Assembly (NCBI GenBank): GCA_017503785.1
Contig: JAFVSK010000002.1
Span: 18,571 to 82,570 of the forward strand
Reading direction: 5' to 3'
DNA length: 64,000 nt
Source: Clostridia bacterium
GTDB taxonomy: Bacteria > Bacillota > Clostridia > Oscillospirales > Acutalibacteraceae
Position numbers and translations under genes: made by a program. Under the pieces are notes generated by a model, which worked only from the letters and a program-made list of their open reading frames with translations, was not told where the DNA came from and searched no databases. Below, piece after piece: positions 1 through 5,185 of the stretch. The stretch's first letter is position 1. The number at the start of each line of letters is the position of its first letter.

Positions 1-9
1 TGAGAACTC

Positions 10-43
10 AAAAAGGGGAAAACGCTTGGTTTTCTCCTTTTTG
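10..43 (+). terminator. Intrinsic terminator of an upstream gene
   Basis: A 14-bp near-perfect stem (10-23 with 29-42, one G-U pair) closes a 5-base loop and ends in a T-run. It probably ends a + strand gene lying before the window. Confidence 0.6.
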
Positions 44-54
44 TTCGGCTGTGT

Positions 55-72
55 GTGTGAAATTTTTCACAT
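55..72. promoter_or_regulatory. Rex/FNR-like palindromic operator
   Basis: The sequence TGTGAA-N4-TTCACA (56-71) is a palindrome about 20 bases upstream of the -35 box of the Fe-S scaffold gene. Its core matches the known consensus of the redox repressor Rex (TTGTGAA-N4-TTCACAA) but lacks the outermost T/A pair. The regulator is inferred, not seen. Confidence 0.35.
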
Positions 73-89
73 AAGCGGCCGACAACCTC

Positions 90-118
90 TTGCGTTTCAA
101 CGCAAAGCAGGATATAAT
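90..118 (+). promoter_or_regulatory. Sigma-A promoter of the Fe-S scaffold/GGGtGRT unit
   Basis: TTGCGT (90-95), a 17-base spacer and TATAAT (113-118) stand 32 bases before the start codon. A strong AAGGAG ribosome site lies at 138-143. Confidence 0.7.
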
Positions 119-150
119 AAGAAAAGTATAAACCCGAAAGGAGTACGAAC

Positions 151-843
151 ATGAACTATTCACACGAAGTAGAACAGATGTGTATCGTGAAGAAAGGACC
201 GCACCACGGTCCGGCACCCATTCCCGAAGAGGGCAAATGGGTGAAGGCTACGCAGATCGCGGATATTTCCGGTCTGTCGCACGGTGTGGGCTGGTGCGCT
301 CCGCAGCAGGGCACCTGCAAGCTCACGCTGAACCTGAAGGACGGTATTGTTGAGGAAGCGCTGGTGGAGACCATCGGTTGCTCCGGTATGACCCATTCGG
401 CCGCTATGGCCGCGGAGATCCTGCCCGGCAAGACTCTGCTGGAATGCTTGAACACCGACCTGGTGTGCGATGCGATCAACGTGGCGATGCGCGAGATCTT
501 CCTGCAGCTGGTGTATGGCCGCACGCAGTCGGCTTTCTCCGAGGACGGCTTGTCCATCGGTGCCGGTTTGGAAGACCTGGGCAAGGGCCTGCGTTCGCAG
601 GTGGGCACCATGTATTCCACTAAGGTAAAGGGCGTTCGCTATCTGGAGATGGCGGAAGGCTACGTTACCAAGTTGGCGCTGGACGAGGATGGCGAGGTTA
701 TCGGCTATCAGTTCGTGCGCTTGGGCAAAATGCTGGAGGATATCCGCCACGGTATGCAGCCCAACGAAGCTTATGAGAAGAATATCGGTCAGTACGGTCG
801 CTTCGATTCCGCGGCGAAGTACATTGACCCGCGTGAAGAATAA
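151..843 (+). CDS. NifU-like iron-sulfur cluster assembly scaffold protein
   Basis: This 230-residue protein resembles the NifU/IscU-like scaffold family found in Clostridia immediately before GGGtGRT genes. Two Cys-containing stretches typical of cluster binding are visible: GWCAPQQGTC near residues 48-57 and ETIGCSGMTHSAA near 73-85. Family knowledge suggests a cytoplasmic role in holding or transferring Fe-S clusters. The start is set by AAGGAG seven bases upstream. It lies 15 bases before the GGGtGRT gene and shares its promoter, so the two are very likely co-expressed. A Rex-like palindrome upstream suggests redox control. The family assignment is confident; the client proteins are unknown. 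Confidence 0.8.
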   Translation: MNYSHEVEQMCIVKKGPHHGPAPIPEEGKWVKATQIADISGLSHGVGWCAPQQGTCKLTLNLKDGIVEEALVETIGCSGMTHSAAMAAEILPGKTLLECLNTDLVCDAINVAMREIFLQLVYGRTQSAFSEDGLSIGAGLEDLGKGLRSQVGTMYSTKVKGVRYLEMAEGYVTKLALDEDGEVIGYQFVRLGKMLEDIRHGMQPNEAYEKNIGQYGRFDSAAKYIDPREE

Positions 844-858
844 GAGGAGGCGGCACAA

Positions 859-1866
859 ATGGCGAACGATGTGAAATTTGAAGGCAAAGACAGACGTCTT
901 GCGAAGATCGAGGAATTCCTCGCGGCCAACGGCCTCGGCTCTATGGAAGATTGCCGCGCTCTGTGCGAAAGCAAGGGTGTGGACGTAAACGCGATCGTGA
1001 AGGGCGTGCAGCCCATCGCTTTTGAAAACGCTGTGTGGGCGTACACGCTGGGCGTGGCGCTGGCGCTGAAGCGCGGCATCAAGGATGCAGCTGAGGCTTC
1101 GGCTGTGATCGGCGAGGGCCTGCAGGCGTTCTGCGTGCCCGGTTCGGTTGCCGAGCAGCGTAAGGTTGGCTTGGGCCACGGTAATCTGGGCAAAATGCTG
1201 CTCAGCGAAGAAACCGCTTGTTTTGCGTTCTTGGCGGGTCACGAGTCTTTCGCGGCTGCCGAAGGCGCTATCGGTATTGCCCGCACGGCTAACAAGGCTC
1301 GTAAAACGCCGCTGCGCGTTATCCTGAACGGCCTGGGCAAGGATGCGGCGTATATCATCAGCCGTATCAACGGCTTCACCTACGTGGAGACCGAGTACGA
1401 TTTCTTCACCGATGAGCTGAAGATCGTGCGCGAGAAGGCGTTCTCCGACGGCGAGCGCGCCAAGGTGAAGTGCTACGGTGCGAACGACGTTAATGAAGGC
1501 GTTGCCATCATGCAGCACGAGGCGGTTGAGGTTTCCATTACCGGTAACTCCACCAACCCCACGCGCTTCCAGCATCCGGTGGCCGGCACCTACAAGAAGT
1601 GGGCGATCGAGAACGGCAAGAAGTACTTCTCGGTGGCTTCGGGCGGCGGCACGGGCCGTACCCTGCACCCCGATAACGTGGCGGCAGGCCCGGCTTCCTA
1701 CGGCTTGACCGATACCATGGGCCGTATGCACGGCGATGCCCAGTTTGCGGGTTCCTCTTCGGTGCCTGCTCACGTGGAAATGATGGGCTTGATCGGTATG
1801 GGTAACAACCCGATGGTCGGTGCGACCGTGGCTTGCGCTGTGGCTGTCAGCGAGGCGCTGAAATAA
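859..1866 (+). CDS. GGGtGRT protein
   Basis: This 335-residue protein contains the signature SGGGTGRTLHPDN near residues 258-270 that names the GGGtGRT family. It is soluble, with no signal peptide or membrane segment. The family is widespread in anaerobic Clostridia next to NifU-like scaffolds, and its biochemical function is not established. The start is set by GAGGAGG a few bases upstream. A strong intrinsic terminator follows, closing a two-gene unit. The pairing suggests a role linked to Fe-S cluster metabolism, but that is inference from neighbourhood only. Confidence 0.85.
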   Translation: MANDVKFEGKDRRLAKIEEFLAANGLGSMEDCRALCESKGVDVNAIVKGVQPIAFENAVWAYTLGVALALKRGIKDAAEASAVIGEGLQAFCVPGSVAEQRKVGLGHGNLGKMLLSEETACFAFLAGHESFAAAEGAIGIARTANKARKTPLRVILNGLGKDAAYIISRINGFTYVETEYDFFTDELKIVREKAFSDGERAKVKCYGANDVNEGVAIMQHEAVEVSITGNSTNPTRFQHPVAGTYKKWAIENGKKYFSVASGGGTGRTLHPDNVAAGPASYGLTDTMGRMHGDAQFAGSSSVPAHVEMMGLIGMGNNPMVGATVACAVAVSEALK

Positions 1867-1876
1867 GTAGATTTGA

Positions 1877-1910
1877 GAAAAGCCTTTCAAGCGAAAGGCT
1901 TTTCTTTTTT
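1877..1910 (+). terminator. Terminator after the GGGtGRT gene
   Basis: A perfect 12-bp stem (1877-1888 with 1893-1904) with loop AAGC is followed by a run of T. Confidence 0.85.
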
Positions 1911-2039
1911 GCTTCAAAGAGATATCGATACAGTTGAAAAGGGTGGGGCTGTTAAAAAACATAATCCAAAGATTTACACACGAGGGTGTGTTACAATACA
2001 AAGCTGTTAAATATAAGCGAGTTTGCAAGGACTTGCGAT

Positions 2040-2087
2040 ATGAGCAAAACAACCGTTTACAAACAGCTTTCACTATTGGAAAGCTAA
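2040..2087 (+). CDS. Possible 15-residue peptide
   Basis: An ATG at 2040 preceded by AAGGA opens a 15-codon frame (MSKTTVYKQLSLLES) whose stop codon lies inside the terminator stem at 2081-2119. The sequence looks like the start of a winged-helix DNA-binding segment (SKTTVYxxLxxLE), so it could be the remnant of a deleted regulator. It could also be a genuine micro-peptide or chance. Evidence is weak. Confidence 0.2.
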   Translation: MSKTTVYKQLSLLES

Positions 2088-2119
2088 AAGGGAGCGGCAT
2101 AGCCGCTCCCTTTTAGCTT
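2081..2119. terminator. Strong bidirectional terminator
   Basis: A perfect 18-bp stem (2081-2098 with 2102-2119) has a 3-base loop. It contains T-rich flanks on both strands and lies between the + strand micro-transcript and the end of the - strand gene at 2142. Confidence 0.7.
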
Positions 2120-2141
2120 TGTGTATAATATAACAAACCTA

Positions 2142-2828
2142 TCAGAATAATTTATCGTAACACTGGTCGCAAAAACGCGAGTTATGTGTAACAGGCCTTT
2201 TTTCACACCAATCACACATTTTTCTATCGTCGCGAAAACTGCTATGACCAAAACCTATTATCATAGCTATCAGTATTGGCAAAACACAGAGAATAACTTT
2301 TATAGCTTTAGAAGTGGATTGGGCTTTGGTAGCGCTGAATTTTTTCTCTAACCACGATGATATTAAAAAGCCAAGACCAAAGGTCATAGCAGCGCCTAAC
2401 AACTTCCAAAATATTATATCAGGGGCTATCCAAAAAAACAAAAAAGCCAGGCAAGAGGGGAATACATATTTAAACCAACTATCACTATTATCGTTTATGA
2501 CTGTGCTAACATCTGGAGTGCCACTTGCTATGCACCTTTTGGCGTAATTAATAGCTGCTTTTATTTCATGTTTATCCCATTTATAGAAACAATAACTTCC
2601 CCAAAACGACTCTCCGTTGGCATCAGTGCCTTCTATACTTAACATGGAAATAAATTTATCAACTTCGAATTTTTTTATGTTTTTATATGGACAAAAATGG
2701 TAAATAGGGTTATCTGTTTTTTTGTTTAGCCAATCTTCGTCGCTAATATATTCCGTGCGAATACCATATTCGAGAAAAACGACTTTAGATTGTTCGCTAA
2801 TTTGAAATTCTTTTCTAAAGGCTTCCAT
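2142..2828 (-). CDS. Hypothetical membrane protein with C-terminal zinc ribbon
   Basis: This 228-residue protein matches no family I recognise. The start at 2828 is chosen because GGAGGAAA lies just upstream; a longer frame begins at 2927 without a ribosome site. The N-terminal ~125 residues are soluble. Two hydrophobic segments follow, around residues 125-165 and 177-197. The protein ends in a CxxC...CxxC zinc-ribbon-like motif (CDWCEKRP and CDQC). The DNA is visibly richer in A and T than its neighbours, which suggests recent acquisition. It is a single-gene unit on the - strand, flanked by a strong terminator and a 114-bp palindromic element. Function unknown. Confidence 0.65.
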   Translation of the reverse strand: MEAFRKEFQISEQSKVVFLEYGIRTEYISDEDWLNKKTDNPIYHFCPYKNIKKFEVDKFISMLSIEGTDANGESFWGSYCFYKWDKHEIKAAINYAKRCIASGTPDVSTVINDNSDSWFKYVFPSCLAFLFFWIAPDIIFWKLLGAAMTFGLGFLISSWLEKKFSATKAQSTSKAIKVILCVLPILIAMIIGFGHSSFRDDRKMCDWCEKRPVTHNSRFCDQCYDKLF

Positions 2829-2852
2829 TTTTATTTCCTCCTCAAAATAAAA

Positions 2853-2874
2853 GTGTGCAACCGGAACTGCACAC
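2853..2874 (-). promoter_or_regulatory. Hairpin in the 5' leader of the zinc-ribbon gene
   Basis: A 7-bp stem (GTGTGCA at 2853-2859 with TGCACAC at 2868-2874) lies just upstream of the ribosome site of the - strand gene. It may affect translation or bind a regulator. Confidence 0.3.
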
Positions 2875-2899
2875 ACCGAAAAATGCGACTCACGATTGC

Positions 2900-3013
2900 T
2901 ACCACACAACATTTTCGGCCAACACAAAAGTGCGCGAAAATAGAGTCCGCATTTTTACCGAAAGATAAAAATGCACACTTTCTATGTTGGCAGTATTAAA
3001 ATGTTGTGTGGTA
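2900..3013. repeat. 114-bp nested palindromic element
   Basis: The 325-base gap between the zinc-ribbon gene and the GH16 lipoprotein gene contains a large palindrome. The outer arms are 16-bp perfect (2900-2915 with 2998-3013). Inside lie GCCAACA (2918 onward) with TGTTGGC (2985-2991), and GCATTTTTA with TAAAAATGC around an 8-base loop. The nested arms and the AT-rich context resemble a miniature inverted-repeat element, or a long hairpin in the leader of the - strand gene. There is no transposase nearby and no clear target-site duplication. Confidence 0.55.
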
Positions 3014-3096
3014 ATTGCATTGTAGCACATTCTTGCGAGAAAAGCAACAAGGAGTACCGTGTGGGGAGTGTGCTTTAAAATTCGGCAAACCGCGTG

Positions 3097-3125
3097 TTTA
3101 CACGCGGGGGATTTTGTGTTACAAT
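3097..3125 (+). promoter_or_regulatory. Promoter of the GH16 lipoprotein gene
   Basis: TTTACA (3097-3102), a 17-base spacer and TACAAT (3120-3125). The ribosome site GGAGGTGG lies at 3141-3148. Confidence 0.65.
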
Positions 3126-3152
3126 ACAAGCAGAACTGTTGGAGGTGGCGTT

Positions 3153-4025
3153 ATGAAAAAGTACAGACGACTTGTGGCGATCGCGGTGGCGATGGCGTTG
3201 TTGTTGGCGGGCTGCGGTGCTCCGCAGGAGGAGCAGCCCGATATTGCTGCGCCCGAAGCGGCGGCAACGGCCGGTATGACGAAGCTGGCGTTTTATGATG
3301 ATTTTGATGATCCGTCCACCATTGACTGGAAGGGTACGGGTGAGGAAGGCTTTAAGTGGTATATTGACCGGCCGTTCGGGTGGGATCCGTTGCAGGACGG
3401 CGACGTGACTGTTGCCGATTCGGTGGCGACCATTGCACCGCAGAAATCCAGTGCGAACTGGGGTATCAGCACGTACAGTGCCAAGGGGGATACCGGCAAG
3501 GCGTTTACCTACGCGTATTTTGAGGCGAGTATTCGCATTGATCTGAACAAGACCAAGGCGGACTTGACCACCAAGGGGCAGCCGGCGTTTTGGAGCTTTT
3601 CCAAGGCGCATACCCTCGGACGTGACGCAGGCAACTGGGGTGAAATTGATTTCTTTGAGGTGACTTTTGAGGGGGACGGCAGCTTCCACAACCGCTTGGT
3701 GACCTCGGTGCACGATTCCATTATGATCGATGGCAAGCAGGTGAACCGCTCCAACGCCAACAACACGCACGAGTATTTCGTGATGGAGGGCTGGCACACC
3801 TACGGTTGCTTGTGGACGCCGGGTGAGATCTCGTGGTATCTGGACGGCGAGAAAATTTTGTCGCAGAGCTATAGTGCCGACGGGATGCCCGAGCCGGCTT
3901 CGTCCAGCAACCAGGTGAAGGGCTGCTACAGTATTTTGGACCAGGAAGAAATGCTGGTTATTTTGGGTAGCGGCCCGTGCTGGCCGATGGATGTGGACTG
4001 GGTGCGCGTGTGGCAAGCAGAATAA
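3153..4025 (+). CDS. GH16-family glycoside hydrolase lipoprotein
   Basis: This 290-residue protein starts with a lipoprotein signal peptide with lipobox LAGC (Cys21), so it should sit on the outer face of the membrane. The rest matches the GH16 concanavalin-A-like fold. The catalytic motif ExDxxE is present as EIDFFE (E164, D166, E169), as in laminarinases and other beta-glucanases. The C-terminal DVDWVRVWQ is the typical last strand. GH16 enzymes cut beta-1,3/1,4-glucans or related galactans; the exact substrate cannot be read here. It has its own promoter and terminator and lies 116 bases before a close paralogue without a signal peptide. Confidence 0.85.
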   Translation: MKKYRRLVAIAVAMALLLAGCGAPQEEQPDIAAPEAAATAGMTKLAFYDDFDDPSTIDWKGTGEEGFKWYIDRPFGWDPLQDGDVTVADSVATIAPQKSSANWGISTYSAKGDTGKAFTYAYFEASIRIDLNKTKADLTTKGQPAFWSFSKAHTLGRDAGNWGEIDFFEVTFEGDGSFHNRLVTSVHDSIMIDGKQVNRSNANNTHEYFVMEGWHTYGCLWTPGEISWYLDGEKILSQSYSADGMPEPASSSNQVKGCYSILDQEEMLVILGSGPCWPMDVDWVRVWQAE

Positions 4026-4033
4026 GAGAACAT

Positions 4034-4068
4034 TTCGCCTCGCTGATTTTTCAGCGGGGCGAATTTTG
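4034..4068 (+). terminator. Terminator after the GH16 lipoprotein gene
   Basis: A 13-bp stem with one G-U pair (4034-4046 with 4051-4063), loop TTTT, and a following T-run. Confidence 0.7.
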
Positions 4069-4080
4069 TCCGATTTGGCA

Positions 4081-4109
4081 TTGCGTTTGCACAAACGGCG
4101 TGTTACAAT
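4081..4109 (+). promoter_or_regulatory. Promoter of the second GH16 gene
   Basis: TTGCGT (4081-4086), a 17-base spacer and TACAAT (4104-4109). The spacer contains TTGCACAA (4087-4094), a motif also found before the two sugar-uptake units. Confidence 0.6.
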
Positions 4110-4141
4110 GAAGCATACCAAAAAGGAAGGTGTTGGTTATT

Positions 4142-4924
4142 ATGAGTACTATCGCAATTCCGCAGGCTGCTGAAAAAGCAGGCTACCGCAACTTGGTGTT
4201 TTATGATGATTTTGACGATGCCGCTACCGTGGACTGGAAGGATACCCGCAAGCCGGGGTTCAACTGGTATATTGATCGGCCGTTTAACTGGCCGTCATTG
4301 GTGGACGGCGACGTAACGATGAAGGAGTCGGTGCTGACGGTGGCACAAGAGCAATCGTGCGCTAACTGGGGTGTGGGCTCATACAGTGCTCACGGCGATA
4401 CCGGCCACGCTTATCGTTACGGATATTTTGAAGCACGGATCCGTTTTGACGTTACCAAGAACAAGAAGGACGTATCGGGCTTCCCGGCGTGGTGGTGCTT
4501 TTCGGTGGCTCACACTACCGACCGCAACGACGAGCATTGGTCGGAGCTGGATTTCTTTGAGGCGATGACCAACCCTACGGCGGGGGATGATTACACCGGC
4601 ACTTACGTTGCCACGGTGCACGACTGGGTGCGTGACGGCAATCCGATCAACCACCAAAACCCCAACAACTGGCACGACAAGGTGGTGACCGAGGGTTGGC
4701 ACGATTACGGCTGCTTGTGGAAGCCGGGCGTGTTTGAGTGGTATTATGACGGCGAGCTGCTGTCACGCGTGACGTATGCGGCCGACAGTCGCCCCGAGCC
4801 GGCAAATGAAAATAATTTTGAGGGCTGCTACAGCTTTATGGAAACCGAAACCATGATGCTTATCCTCGGTTCCTGCAAGGAATGGCCGATGGACGTGGAT
4901 TGGGTGCGCGTGTGGCAGGAATAA
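4142..4924 (+). CDS. GH16-family glycoside hydrolase without signal peptide
   Basis: This 260-residue protein is a paralogue of the lipoprotein at 3153, with the same YDDFDD start of the fold, the GH16 catalytic motif ELDFFE (E135, D137, E140) and the DVDWVRVW ending. The ATG at 4142 is preferred (AAGGAAGG at 4123-4130); a GTG at 4130 is an in-frame alternative. Neither start gives a signal peptide. The enzyme therefore appears cytoplasmic, which is unusual for GH16 and suggests it trims imported oligosaccharides, or leaves the cell by another route. It stands directly upstream of the sugar-import locus, with no clear terminator between. Confidence 0.8.
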   Translation: MSTIAIPQAAEKAGYRNLVFYDDFDDAATVDWKDTRKPGFNWYIDRPFNWPSLVDGDVTMKESVLTVAQEQSCANWGVGSYSAHGDTGHAYRYGYFEARIRFDVTKNKKDVSGFPAWWCFSVAHTTDRNDEHWSELDFFEAMTNPTAGDDYTGTYVATVHDWVRDGNPINHQNPNNWHDKVVTEGWHDYGCLWKPGVFEWYYDGELLSRVTYAADSRPEPANENNFEGCYSFMETETMMLILGSCKEWPMDVDWVRVWQE

Positions 4925-4968
4925 GCTGCCAAACCTATAGTCAAATTGTTGCAAAAACAAGGGCGTTA

Positions 4969-5083
4969 TTGTGCAATCGTCGTGTTTTACGCCAAAAAAT
5001 AATCGTCAAGTTTTAAAATTGACGAAAAAGTGCTAGTTTATTGCGACAATTTTACTATATTATCTCCCAAAAAACAGTATAAT
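4969..5083 (+). promoter_or_regulatory. Control region of the sugar-import locus
   Basis: The 261-base gap before the 967-residue binding protein contains TTGTGCAA (4969-4976), an inverted repeat TCGTCAA-N9-TTGACGA (5003-5025) and a TATAAT -10 box (5078-5083). No good -35 box stands 17 bases upstream of that -10. The promoter may thus need an activator, possibly binding the inverted repeat. Confidence 0.4.
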
Positions 5084-5185
5084 GTTAGTAAGGGCTTTGT
5101 CGCAACCGGACGGCGGAAATCGTCGATCCGGGTATTTGTGTCGGACGACCTGCCTATTCAACACAATAATTAAGGGTGTGTGAAG

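Larger units (their letters stand above)
1992..2125 (+). other. Possible micro-transcript (small RNA or peptide gene)
   Basis: The stretch 1911-2141 holds no normal gene. It has a TACAAT -10 box at 1992-1997 (its -35 is poor: TTTACA lies only 13 bases upstream). About 85 bases later there is a strong hairpin terminator at 2081-2119. A short reading frame lies between them. This arrangement would give a stable RNA of roughly 120 bases. Confidence 0.3.

Noticed and set aside
160-2100. A 646-codon open frame on the - strand
   Set aside because: It lies opposite the Fe-S scaffold and GGGtGRT genes, encodes a His/Arg-rich sequence without domains, and has no ribosome site. It is a mirror frame caused by codon bias.
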